Shown: in pieces, positions 1-11,782 of the stretch
Numbering within the stretch: the stretch's first letter is position 1
Layout of the letters: each line of letters opens with the position of its first letter
From: Dipteronia dyeriana
Lineage: Eukaryota; Streptophyta; Magnoliopsida; Sapindales; Sapindaceae
Assembly: GCA_032871835.1 (NCBI GenBank)
Contig: CM065299.1
Coordinates: forward strand, 3,443,001 to 3,507,000
DNA length: 64,000 nucleotides
Direction of reading: 5' to 3'
Notes under the pieces: generated by a model
Databases searched by the model: none
Seen by the model: only the letters and a program-made list of their open reading frames with translations
What the model was told of the DNA's origin: nothing
Made by a program: the position numbers and the translations under genes

Positions 1-104
1 TTGAAGCACTGGAGCATTTGCTAACATCACGGACCCATTGCAAGCTACCTAGGGCCTACCACCTCCTAGTTTGGTTTGGCTACAACCGGCTAAATCTGGG
101 GTCG

Positions 105-307
105 GCTCTGATACCACTTGTTATAAGTATGGAATCCACAACCTCCACATTAGTATGATATTGTCCGCTCTGAACCTCAGCCCATACGGATTTACTCTTG
201 GGATATTTCCCAGAAGGTCTCATACCAGTGAAATTTTTGTCAATACTTATATACCTTTGATCATCTCCATGTCTAGCCAATATGGGATTTTAGTCGCACA
301 CCCAACA
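105..307 (-). mobile_element. LTR and primer-binding site of a TRIM-like LTR retrotransposon (partial)
   Basis: Read on the minus strand, a 189-bp segment (307 down to 119) begins TGTTGGG and ends ATAACA, the TG...CA ends of an LTR. Two bases further on (116 down to 105) lies TGGTATCAGAGC, the classic primer-binding site matching the 3' end of initiator tRNA-Met. The internal region therefore runs left, out of the window. The very short LTR suggests a TRIM or other small non-autonomous element. No coding sequence is visible in the 104 bases of internal region present. The target-site duplication would be the five bases just right of 307, but its partner is outside the window. Confidence 0.75.
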
Positions 308-1750
308 TTACGAAGTTAAAATTTGAAGTGGTCGTCCATCTTTGATGATAAAGCAGTAATCTCGACGATTTTGCAATTTCAATTGATACATACCCACTGA
401 AAATTAGTTCACTCCAATATCTCAAATCACAAAAAACGTACAAATAATATGAATATCTTTAATAATTACGATTATAGCGAATTCATTTCATGTTTTAGAT
501 TTACAATGTTTGAAACTTTTCACATATGCATTTACTATTTGTATTGCCAAGTTTAAGTATGGTTTATAATCTCAAATTCACGTCAATAATATGCATAGAA
601 GATTGGGAGGAACATGCAAATTACGTGGATATATAGGAAATGGTGTTGGTAACCTGTAACCATATGAATTTTGTATATCAAATTAAAAAAAAAAATGTAA
701 AAAAAATATCAATGGAAGAAAAAAAAATTATACATGGCTGCTTGCAAAGTGCGCTGAAATTTTATTACAATTGCCTTGAGTATTAAAGAATACATTAGTG
801 ATTGGGAACAACAAATGGTAACCTGAAACATATTTCTTTAATTTTTTTTTTTAAAAAAACTCTTCAAATGATGTGCCCAGTAGTTTTTATATATTTATCA
901 TGTAAATAATTATATGGTAAATATAAGGAAAATAGGATGATTACTAATTATTTGTTATAATAATTCTAAATATTGTTTTGATTTATAGAAGAAAATACAA
1001 ATACAACCATCAATTTTGAAATTACAAAGCAGAAGAGACCAGTGGCGAAAAGAGATATAGAGGCATGTACCCTCCTTTCCCTCGGGAAAATTGAAACTTT
1101 CTTTAAAAAATTATAAATTTACCGATTTTGATGCCCGTTAAATATTTATTATGACTACTACAAATAAAATTTTCTGACTTGGTTCTTGAACAAGAAGACG
1201 GAAAAGATTGACCAATTCAACTTTAACCATGGTGACTGAGCGATGCTCTAGTTTGTTTTGTTGGTAGAGTCCTAAATGGAGCAGCTATATCCCCAGTAAG
1301 GCAGTGACTAATGTAGCAGCCATATCAACCATACTGAGTTTCAGCTACTATATACGATTTCAATTCAATTATCTATAAACTTTAAAGAATTAAAATTAGA
1401 AAAAATAAATAAAAAAACTTTTGGAATGGATAGTCTTGTTTGTGCTTTCTTCTAACGTGCCATGATTGATTGCGTTCTTGTTACGGTTCTGGTTATTTCC
1501 ACTCTGTGTGTTGCTAATATAACTTCTAACTCTTATATATGTAAAAATAATAATAATAAAAATTAACAGATAATAATCCCCTCTCACATGCAAATCATAC
1601 AGTTATGTATTATAGCTAAATCTCTTTATTAAATGCCACAACCTTGGTCACTCACTCACTCCATTGATAGAAAGTTAGAAACGGGCCTGAAATTTGCATG
1701 CTGCACATGGGCCCAACAGATACGCCCAAGTTTCATTGCTATTTTAAAAA
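308..1750. other. Intergenic, AT-rich, no gene seen
   Basis: Only short out-of-context ORFs and A/T homopolymer runs are present. No family-level similarity, RNA gene or clear repeat boundary could be recognised. Confidence 0.5.
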
Positions 1751-1759
1751 AATATTATA

Positions 1760-2144
1760 TATACGGTGGTTTTCCTATCGGTGCGTACTAATATAACTTA
1801 TATTAATTAGTTCATTGTATGTTGACCACTGATTATGGAGAAGTTTTGACAGATGCATACACTTTGAGTCAAAATATGTAAATCAAATGGTTCATATTCA
1901 ACGCACAGATTAAGTTATACCAGTACGTACTGATTTGAAAATTTATGTGTATATATATATATACATACACATACATATACATATACAGTTTCGTTCTGGT
2001 TAGTGCGTACTAGTATTACTTACGTCAGTGCATTGGACGTGGACTATTGATTAAGAAGAAGCTTTGATACCGTTTGAATCAAAGTATGTAAATCTAATGG
2101 TCCATATATAACATACTAATAAATTTATATCAGTGCGTATTTGT

Positions 2145-2184
<40 letters not shown>
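1760..2184. repeat. Two diverged copies of a ~225-bp repeat unit plus a TA microsatellite
   Basis: A unit with the order 'gtgcgtacta', 'gttgaccactgatta', 'tttgagtcaaaatatgtaaatc', 'atggttcatat' and a closing 'cagtacgtactg' occurs at about 1765-1945. It recurs in diverged form at about 1995-2140. Both carry outward 'GTGCGTA' type ends, and the second ends in a (TA)n run at 2149-2184. A related motif set occurs again near 15160-15350. This is probably a dispersed MITE-like family. The boundaries are approximate. Confidence 0.5.
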
Positions 2185-2188
<4 letters not shown>

Positions 2189-2318
2189 TCTCTCTCCTCA
2201 TGACAAACTGTATTTATTTACATCAGTTCCATAATTATCTACCATTAGATTCACATAGTTCATCTTAATCAAAATCATATTAAACTTAATCAATGACTCA
2301 CAAGTTTCGTTATAATTT

Positions 2319-2382
2319 TAAATAAAATTAATTTGTTCTAACGAGATAAAGAGTATATGTTAGAACGAATTAATTTTATTTA
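2319..2382. repeat. Near-perfect 24-bp inverted repeat with a 16-bp loop
   Basis: The arms at 2319-2342 and 2359-2382 are complementary at 23 of 24 positions, so either strand could form a compact hairpin. It sits about 700 bp upstream of the LysM kinase start codon. It may be part of a degenerate MITE or a foldback; no miRNA family was recognised. Confidence 0.7.
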
Positions 2383-2600
2383 TATCAGTTTCATAACTAT
2401 CAACCATTAGATTTAAATACTTTATTTTAGTCGAAGACTTTTTAAACTTAATAACTTACTTTTTTTATATAAAAAAAATTGTAGATTGAAATCATTGAAT
2501 AGATCCACATCACCATATAATTTTTAAAAAATATAAAAATTTATTTGTTCGAAACTATTACAATTTTGAAAGGTAGAAGGAAAAAAAAAGATAAGGAAAT

Positions 2601-2963
2601 TTGACGTTTATTGCTCAACTAAATTAACGTGGGTTGGCCCAACCTTTCATGGGCTTATAAAATCCTTTTGTTTATCATCTTTGTAGCGCGTATACTTCAC
2701 TTTTCCACTCCGGAGAGTACCGTCAACTTGCCACTTTGACCAAAAAACCGCGGGAATTCCACGTCGTGTCGAGGTCCACTTGAACTTAAAAAAACACGAC
2801 AAATTCAAACACTTAAGCATGTTTCGTTTACTTTTGTTTAAATCTGGTAATAATAATCGTAATGACTGATTTAACAGCTCCTCTAATCATAACCTCCAGT
2901 CAACCAATCAGACACCGACCCAATTCAATAATTCAAAATAATTCAAAATATCATCCCAGTCAA
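2601..2963. promoter_or_regulatory. Cluster of five W-box (TTGAC) cores upstream of the LysM kinase
   Basis: TTGAC-type W-boxes occur at 2601-2606 (TTGACG), 2721-2726 (reverse, CGTCAA), 2736-2741 (TTGACC), 2898-2903 and 2958-2963 (both reverse, AGTCAA), all 120-480 bp before the start codon at 3083. W-boxes bind WRKY factors that drive pathogen-responsive genes, which would suit a chitin receptor. The sites are seen directly; their use is inferred. Confidence 0.45.
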
Positions 2964-3082
2964 TGGTCCAAAAAAAAAATAAAACACCAAAACAAATTAC
3001 TTTTTACACTGTTATCCGTCCCAAATTCGACCAATTTTTTTTCTAGGGTTTCGTAATTCGAGCTTCTTCTGTTCTTCTTCCA

Positions 3083-5592
3083 ATGAGACGACCGCGATCG
3101 GTTCTTCTAGTCCCGTTCTGTGTCGTAGTCGTCGTCGTCGTCGTCGTGCTGTCACTCAACTTCGTCACCGTCCAATCGAAATGCAGCAAAGTCTGTGACC
3201 GAGCTCTGGCGTCGTACTACGTCTGGCTGGACTCGAATATCACCTTCATAGCTGACACCTTGCAATCGTCTCTCGTAGACCCTACGGATATCAATTTCTT
3301 ATCTATTTTGAGTTACAACGAACAGATAGCGAACAAAGACAGCGTCTTGGCCGATACCAGAATCAACGTCCCGTTCCCTTGCGATTGCATCCAGGATGAA
3401 TTCTTAGGCCACGTGTTCCGGTACCAGGTCCAACCAGGTGACACTTACGGCGAGGTCGCGACTAAGTATTACGCGAATTTGACTAACGTGGACTGGTTGA
3501 GGAATTTCAACAGTTACCCTGAGAATAACATTCCGGATGCTGGGATACTTAATGTGACTGTGAACTGTTCGTGTGGAGACGCTTCGGTTTCGAAAGACTA
3601 CGGGTTGTTTCTTACGTACCCGTTGAGACCGGAGGATAGTTTGGCTTCGATTGCTTCGGCTGCGAATTTGAGTCAGGGTTTGCTGCAGAGTTACAATCCG
3701 GGTGTGAATTTCAGTCAAGGGAATGGCTTGGTTTATATTCCGGGAAGAGGTGATTATTTTACATATGTCTAAGAGATTTTATTATTATTAATTTTTTAAA
3801 TTTATGTTTTAGTTTTTGTGATTTAGGGAGTTAAAGAGGTATTGGATTTTTGTGTGAGATTAAATGGAACTGTAAATGAGAGTAGGATGTTGTATTGTAG
3901 GAAATTTTGTTACTGAATTTGGGTATTTGAAGAAGCTCAGGCTTGGTCCTGTAATTCTAGATTTGGACAGCTCTTTTTTGTTGGTGATTTGGTGAATATG
4001 TATTGTTGTTAGGTATGTTGGAGGTGAGCGGGAGATGTTATGCTTCCGCTCGTGAATGTGTAGATCTATGATATGTAAAATTTCTTATAAACTCGTAGTA
4101 AACTATATGTTTTGGTGATGATTTACTGGAATAGTCTTTTTTGATCACAGTGTTGATGATGAAGTTGATGGTGATTGAAACAAAGATCTTGTTGTGCTTA
4201 GTTTCTTTGTATTAGTATTGTTATCGAGTAGTATGCTTGTGTTTTTGTTGATTTACGATGTGGTGGGCAGCATAAGGTCACTTTTCCATTGATGGATCTA
4301 TTAGTCATTTGGAAGAGCTGGTTGAAGCATAATTAAAAAGCAAGGTGGTAGACCCTGTAATAGTATAAATTGTTAACCGAGTGGGATATCCATTATTTAT
4401 GACTTGTAGAATGGGTCCAGTTTGTTTTTGGTTGCATTTCAATGTGTCAAAATGTTGTTGCATCTAGATGTATTTGTGGGGAACACAACTGTCAGCATAT
4501 ATGTTTTGAATGAAATGCATCAAACTATTTTATCCCCCAGTTGTTTATAAGTTCAACCTTGATAATTATAGCAAACTTTCAAGTACTTACTTGAATATAA
4601 GCAATAAAGAAAGCTGTTGACTTGCCTCACCAAACCCTTTTACTTTTTTATTCTTTTTGCAGATGAAAATAATGTCTATCCGACTTTGAATTCCGCGAGG
4701 TAACTTCTATAAGTTCCATCTTCATTCTACTAAATATATAATTAACATTTATTTAATTATCGAATCTTTTATGAAATTTCTAATGTTCATATCATTTGTC
4801 ATTCTTTCCTTTTGCAGTACAGGTACTTTGGCCTTCTCTGCACGATTGTTATATCACAATTATCTTCATATCAGAGTCCTGATGTGAGATGCTAAACTGG
4901 AAACTAGATACATTGAGCGTATGTTTTACATTATATAAGCAGGAATAGCTGGTGGAGTTATTGCTGGCATTTCTGTTGCAGCAGTGGTGCTGGTGCTGTT
5001 CCTGGCAGCTTTTGTATATTTTGGAATTTACCAAAAGAAGAAGTTGAAGGGTGCTACGTTGCTCGCATCAGGATCTCAAGATCTGGCTGCTCAAACTGGA
5101 AATGGTATATTTTTGCACTGCATCACTCACATATTGTGCCTTTCTCGTTTGTTTCCGTAGACAATTGTGAAATGAAGAGTGCTTTGTGGTTACTGGTCTT
5201 AGCCTATCCGTTATTGGCAAGTATCTTTAACCTTACCATACCTCTTGGAAGAAACTGTCAAAGTCATATGTAAATTACTGATGATTAACTTTAAACAAGC
5301 CAAGGTCACTGTGCCCCTTATTGCTTTGCCACCTCATGCTTGTCTAAACATACCATTTTTCCTGTAATTCTCTCTATAGTTAAAACTTAATACAGGTATT
5401 ATATCAAATCAGGTATTTGATATTTTGTATGTTCTTATTATATATTATATAAGATCTACGGTTGTGAGAATGTTATTTCAAATTTCATGATTTTGTTAGA
5501 AGACATGTTACTTCGATGATAGAACCTTCCTATTTCAACCATATGTTTACTCTTTTTATTTATTATGTTTTATTCCCCACCCCCCACCCCCC

Positions 5593-5670
<78 letters not shown>

Positions 5671-8557
5671 ATGATGAACAAAAATTTGAAAACCGGCTTT
5701 CTTGGTTATTTGTGTTCTTGTACTTTCCAAGATAATAAGCCAAACCATGATTAATCACGATCTCAGTGACTGCTTTGTTCCTCTATTATGATCAGATAAA
5801 TCTACAGAATCCACTTTTCCAGCTGCTGGTGCTGCCTCAGGCCTTTCAGGAATAACTGTGGACAAGTCGGTGGAGTTCTCATATGAAGAACTTGCCAAGG
5901 CTACTGATAATTTCAGCATGGCTAATAAAATTGGTCAAGGTGGTTTTGGAGCTGTCTACTATGCAGAGCTGAGAGGAGAGGTATGAACTCATAACTTTTC
6001 ATTTGTTATAAATGAATGATTGACAAAGAGTTCTGTGTTAGTGCCTGTGAAATATTATATATCAATTGTTTGAATGCTGAATTCTGTCATTAACTTTATC
6101 TAGACACTGAAAGATTATTTCGGGATTCAAGATTATTTTCTTGCAACTTTTGAATTTATAAAGATTTTTTTATTTGGAAAATTCGGCTATAATTTAGGGT
6201 ATGGTGGGAGGTTAATTATTGAGAGGAACAGTTAGATGAGGAGATCATACTTTATTCAAACTAGCAAGTGTAAAAATGTGATATTTTAGCTGACCCCAAT
6301 GAATAGAATGTGGCTTAGTTGAGTGGAGATGAGCAAGCAAGCCCGTCCAAAGAACTCAGTGTGAAATTAATCTACCAAGTATAAATGAAATATGAATAAC
6401 CAGCTCTCATGCTATGATATTTTCTTAGGTAAAAATTGAATGGAGGTCAGATCATTGATATTTATAAAATATGCTATGCTTGTAAGTTGTAGTTAATATA
6501 ACTATTTTGACTTCCGTAAGAGCAAAAATTTCCTTCACATACATGCGTGTACTTTCATTTTATTTATATGTTGCATTTCTTGATGCTCTTTGTGGATGGA
6601 TATGGAAGAGGTAAATATTCCTTTGTCATGTCACGTTGATTCTTGAGTTAATTATCAGACTGATTAGTCTCTATAGGACTCATCCCTTCATAACTCTTAA
6701 TGCAGAAAGCTGCAATAAAAAAGATGGATATGCAAGCATCAAGGGAATTTCTTGCTGAATTGAAGGTTCTAACTCATGTTCATCATTTGAACCTGGTAAA
6801 TATGCTCTCTTTCTTGGTGAAGAAATTTCTTTCTGAGAGGAAATGTATAACAGTCAGTTGTCTATTATTAACAGTTGTGGAATTGTACTAGTAATTTGAT
6901 ATTTTTCTCTCTCGGCTCTTTTTTCTCTCCCTCTCTTTGTTTCTTGTGGATGATCATAGAATGTGTGGAATTTGTTAATTATGTAGGCGCTACATGCTGA
7001 TCACGATATCCTATGCAGGTACGCTTGATTGGATACTGTGTTGAGGGTTCCCTTTTCTTAGTATATGAATTTATTGAGAATGGCAACTTAAGCCAACATT
7101 TGCGCGGCTCAGGTAAGACTACATGTGTTTGGTGAGCCTAGAGCTTGTATTGTTACTGGATATTGAGAGCAATGTTAAATGTTTGTTTTCTTCTGTTTTC
7201 AGGAAGGGAGCCACTGCCATGGTCTAATAGGGTGCAAATTGCCCTTGACTCAGCAAGAGGTCTTGAGTATATTCATGAGCATACAGTTCCTGTTTACATC
7301 CATCGAGACATTAAATCAGCAAATATTTTGATAGACAAGAACTTCCATGCAAAGGTTACATTCCTGTTTTGTTGCCAAGGGTCAGTTTGAAAGCATTTCC
7401 AAATTGTTATACTAAATTGATTTCATTGTAGGTTGCTGATTTTGGATTAACAAAACTGACAGAAGTTGGAAGTTCATCGCTTCCCACACGTCTCGTGGGT
7501 ACATTTGGATACATGCCGCCAGAGTAAGTTAATATTATTTTGATTTATTTTCTGAGGTAATAGAAAATTCAGTGTAATTGCCCAAGGTATCAACATAAGG
7601 AAATACTTACCGGGTTCAAATGTTGGGCAGAATATAGATCAGCATTCAGCAATATATGGTTAAATACTATATATTGTTTGACACTTGGGTATATTCCTTA
7701 GTTGGGATTCGATTTCGGTTGCATTTTTATGAGTGCTAAAATATGATATCTTCTGGATGTATTGATTACTGCAAGAAAAAATAGGAATGGATCCACTTTC
7801 AAGGATGGTTTTACTATTCACTGCCCGCAAAAGCTCTATTCCTTATCTCAAAAAGTGGATTAATGTACTGTATTTCTTGTGCAGATATGCTCAATATGGT
7901 GATGTTTCTCCGAAAATAGATGTATATGCCTTTGGGGTGGTCCTTTATGAACTAATTTCTGCCAAAGAAGCCATAGTCAAGGAAAATGGCTCTGCTGCTG
8001 AATCAAGGGGCCTTATTGGTTTGGTTAGTTTTCTTGTCAACCTTCTATATCATCAGACTTCAAGTAATTAAGTGGCAATAAATGGAGTCTCTATGAGCTT
8101 TAGCCGTGTTAAAAATTTGAAATCAAACTGGTGTTAAAAAAGTCCTAATAGAATTTGGAAGAGCAGCCATGAGCATATTTTGATTGTTTTTCCTTGTTCC
8201 GCAGTTTGAGGAGGTTCTTAATCTACCTGATCCCAAGCAGGATCTTCATAAAATTGTTGATCCGAGGCTTGGAGATAATTACCCGCTTGACTCAGTTTTG
8301 AAGGTGAGAAAAAAACTATTAAATGGAAAATTTTCAAGATAGTTTATTATGATTTCAGTTCTATAAAGCTATGGTGTCTACCCTTATTGCAGATGTCCCA
8401 GCTTGCCAAAGTATGCACACAAGAATTACCACAACTTCGTCCTAGCATGCGATCCATCGTGGTTGCCCTAATGACTCTTTCTTCCACAACAGAAGATTGG
8501 GATGTTGGCACCTTCTATGAAAATCATGCTCTTGTCAACCTAATGGCAGGAAGGTAG
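3083..8557 (+). CDS. CERK1: LysM receptor-like kinase, CERK1/NFR1 (LYK) type
   Basis: Plasma-membrane receptor kinase that senses chitin or lipo-chitin oligosaccharides in immunity or symbiosis. Twelve exons fit: 3083-3749, 4663-4699, 4818-4822, 4943-5104, 5796-5980, 6706-6795, 7019-7112, 7203-7354, 7432-7523, 7885-8023, 8205-8303, 8393-8557 (628 aa; CERK1 is about 617). A valine-rich signal peptide is followed by an extracellular region of three LysM modules with the CDC and CSC cysteine pairs expected of the family. A transmembrane helix lies near residues 238-265. The kinase has a glycine loop GQGGFGAVY (~337), catalytic Lys357, HRD at 447-449, DFG at 467-469 and the PPE end of the activation segment, so it is an active RD kinase. 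Residues 496-498 are YAQ, the motif tied to symbiotic signalling in NFR1 and OsCERK1. It ends in NLMAGR, like other LYKs. Exon 3 is only 5 nt. Whether it is the immune, symbiotic or dual receptor cannot be decided from sequence alone. Confidence 0.95.
5595..5666. repeat. (CT)n microsatellite, about 72 bp
   Basis: An uninterrupted CT run, preceded by a C-rich tract, lies in intron 4 of the LysM kinase gene. Likely polymorphic in length; a spurious Arg-Glu ORF on the minus strand arises from it. Confidence 0.95.
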
Positions 8558-9898
8558 AGATCAAACCCTTGTACTTATCGAGTCACGGAAGATAGAGATC
8601 ATTCCACTATACATAATATCATTTGTAAATGCATATATATATATATATATATATATATAGTTGAGATTACGAAATGACAATTATAATTTAGTTCATTGTT
8701 CGTTAAAATCCCGGAACAAAGAGACTCATACTTCCTGCTACAGGTTCATTTCTTCATCATTTATGATTCTGATTGGCATTTTTGTTTCGAAAAATGTTAA
8801 TCGATGAATGGATGGAAAGTTGTAATTTGTTTGTCTTAATCTCTCATATTTTCACTACATGAATACAAATTACAAACCATGATGACATTAAGAATTTGTA
8901 GATTTTGCTGTATGAAATAGAAAAGTTGAAGATGTTTGAAGTTTTGCTTTTGTTGACAGTCCCAAAAGCCATTCTGTTAAGTCCAAAGCCAACAGATATC
9001 TTTTTGATCCTAAAAGATCTGCAGAGAGTACTCTCACATGTTCATATTTGTAGAGTCTCACTTTTGTATGTGAAATCACAGAATGTGAGGAGATTCCTCC
9101 TATGTAATGAGAGTTTCTTGTCGGATTTAGTTGCAGCGGTTGATTTCCATTTCATGACTCCGATTAAAAAAAACACGTTAATCACATAAGAAGAGGTGTT
9201 TGTAAAATTACTATTGAAAACAACTTTATAAATTAAAAATAACGCTTTTTGGAAAATACGTATACGGTATGGACTCATCGAACTTGGGACATTACCGTTA
9301 GATAACGATCTTATGTTGATGTTTAATAATATATTTACTACCATAATTGATAATTCAAAACATTCTTCAAGAAAAAGAAAAAAAATAGTAATATCTGTCT
9401 GGTTTAAATACTTAAGAAATATTAAGAAGTCTTTTTTCTTCAATGTACAGACATTTATTTATTAATAGTCTTCAAATTCTAATATATTTCTTTAAAATAA
9501 TGCCAAATAAAGGGGACCCCACGATTTTGTTTGGCCTTAAGATTATGGGATCTTGACCGTATATCAACCTAACAATCATCATCGACAACTTTTAGTGGAC
9601 CCCTATGATCAGATTGTTGACTTTGTAAAGGCACCGACTGGTCCACGACGATGATCTTGCCTTGTTAAGACCTCTGTGTCGCTGTCTAAATTCATAGTTC
9701 GTTCTCTTTCTTCAAGAGAAAATAAAATCTTACACAATTGAAAAGAAAAAGAAGAAAAAAAGAAGAATATTAGGTTAGAAGTAGATTTCATAACCTTAAC
9801 GTCTATCTATAATGAGAAAAAACAAATAAATTAAAAGGAGATTTCAATTATTGACAGAGCTAAAAGTGTGAAACAAGTTTCATTACATTTATTTAGGG
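8558..9898. other. 3' flank of the LysM kinase and intergenic DNA
   Basis: Contains a TA microsatellite at about 8634-8660, probably within the 3' UTR. Beyond it there is only AT-rich DNA with short meaningless ORFs; no gene or element boundary was recognised. Confidence 0.5.
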
Positions 9899-10074
9899 GT
9901 TGTGATCCTCTTTTGATTTGATCTTTTTTCTGATCTTTTTAAAATATGTGATTAGTTGTTAGTAAAATGGTTGTGGAAACCAATCACATCTTAATCTACA
10001 TTCATTACAGTACTTATGTGTTATGAGATTAGATGAGGTTAGGAAAAAAATCAGATGAGTAGAGGATTCAAATT
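9899..10074. mobile_element. Candidate MITE with ~30-bp imperfect terminal inverted repeats
   Basis: The left end 'ttgtgatcctcttttgat' is mirrored at the right end by the reverse complement of 'gatgagtagaggattcaaatt'. The interior is non-coding and about 175 bp long. The target-site duplication is not clear, so exact ends are approximate. Confidence 0.5.
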
Positions 10075-10309
10075 CTTTATTTATAAGGTTTAGAGAATAA
10101 CAAAAAAAAATTAAAAATTGAAATGTAATTAACAAAAAAATTAGGTTAGAAGTTAAAAAATGTAGTTTCCATCCCTCTATGAAATAAGAATCTTCACTTT
10201 CATCTTTTTAAGAATCATGAGTTTGATTGATTTTCCTTTTATATTAGAATATAAAATTATAAATTTAGATAAAAATTTTAAGTTAATTTAATATAATCTA
10301 TACAAATAT

Positions 10310-10512
10310 GAGTAATGTTAGATATCACACCTAAAATCACAACTATTCTGTCACAACACATGTAGTGGCTGATGTGTCAATTGATAAGTGGATACACATC
10401 AATAATGATTTATCTCACTTATTTATGTATTCACTCATCAATTGACATTTCAAACACCACATGTGTTGTAATGAAAGAATTGTGATTTTAAGTATGATAT
10501 CTAACATTACTC
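10310..10512. mobile_element. MITE, 203 bp, with ~55-bp terminal inverted repeats
   Basis: The element starts GAGTAATGTTAGATATCA and ends with its reverse complement TGATATCTAACATTACTC. The inverted similarity continues inward for about 55 bp through the 'aacacatgt' motif. There is no coding capacity. Flanks on both sides contain 'aaatat', compatible with a degraded target-site duplication. A non-autonomous DNA transposon; the superfamily was not determined. Confidence 0.8.
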
Positions 10513-10902
10513 TCAAAATATAGGTAGGTAGATTTATACTTTTGGTTTTGTAAATTTAAGTTAGAAATATCACATCTTTTTGTTTGAGTTTGAATTTCAT
10601 TGAGGCTTGAGTTTCTTGTATAATTGAATATACGTACCACTTTGTATTATGTTAGTAAATTAAGCGCATCACGCACGTTTGACGTACTAAAAACTCACTC
10701 GGTAGATTTTTATTAGAAAGCCAATACAGATTAGTTCTCATGTATGATATAGAAGGAGAATTTGTAATTATATCCTATAATTATCATGTTAACGGTAGAC
10801 AAATTTGGACAATCTTAATTTAGTTCGAAAATGCTTCTAGTTAGTACTTAGTATCCAATTATTTTAAAGACATGTTATTTTCAATGCGATATTAATAGGT
10901 TT

Positions 10903-11782
10903 GATGTTGTTGGGGATCTTGGTCGACTCAAGATCCCAACTTAACCTGTCAAAATTCAACTTGCAAGAAATTGATAGATAAATTTCTAAAACCAGCTATC
11001 AACCAATTAAAAAATCTAATTGATCTAAAAGATAAAAACAGAACAATTGAAAATAAGCAAATATTGTAAAGTAACAACACATACAACAATTATCGTGGTT
11101 CAGACCAAAACTGGGGGTCTACATCCACGTTGAGCCTCTTTGGAGAGACCCTATCGCTATAGAAAGAATTCTTATAGCCTTTACAACCGAAAAAAGACAC
11201 AAGAACAACCCTTACAAAAGAAACCTAGAAAATAGACACAAGAACAACCCTTACAAAAGGAGCCCAGAAACCACAACAAAACACACTCAAAACCAACGTT
11301 ACTCAAACAATCTAACACTCGAGATACAACCCAGAAGAGTACACAAATTATATCAGCAGAACCACAACACTTAGATATTTCTTTTTCTCTTCTAACACTC
11401 TCTGAGATTCACAACAGAGAAGCCCAAAAATCACGATGAACATCAAGAACACAAAAAAAAACAAAGAGAAAAAGCTTTAGTGAAAATCAAAACGAAACCT
11501 AGAAATCAGAAAACTAATTTCTCTCTCCATCACTTCTGTTTTTATACCCGTTATCAGATAATGTACAGCTCAGACAAAGATAACCAATCAATTGTTTCCA
11601 AATCAGCTGGAAATCATGACTCCACAACAACAATCTGATAGGCATAAAAACGACGTCGTCTGAGTAAGTGAGAAAGCAGATCGGGCTGGGAGCATTCAGT
11701 TGGGCTTCTCGGGCTTCAACTTCCTTTTCATTATTGGGCCTTGGATCGGGCTGGAAGAAGATGGGCTAACAACAACAGACGT
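10903..11782 (-). mobile_element. Solo LTR of a Ty1/Copia-type retrotransposon
   Basis: An 870-bp segment at 10908-11777 has inverted ends TGTTG...CAACA. It is flanked by GATGT on the left and GACGT on the right, a 5-bp target-site duplication with one later mutation. Read on the minus strand it contains a TATA box (GTATAAAAAC, near 11540-11550). Further on it has the 'gaggctcaacgtggatgtag' and 'ctgaaccacg' stretch typical of plant Copia LTRs. No primer-binding site, polypurine tract or gag-pol follows on either side. It is therefore a solo LTR left by recombination between the two LTRs of a complete copy. Confidence 0.8.

Noticed and set aside
2149..2184. TATA box or origin-like AT tract
   Set aside because: Plain TA microsatellite far from any start codon; similar runs occur at 8634-8660 and 15298-15330.
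3404..3718. 104-codon minus-strand ORF
   Set aside because: Fully inside exon 1 of the LysM kinase, in antisense; its sequence has no recognisable family.
5563..5758. Minus-strand ORFs rich in Arg-Glu
   Set aside because: They are translations of the CT microsatellite and have no coding meaning.
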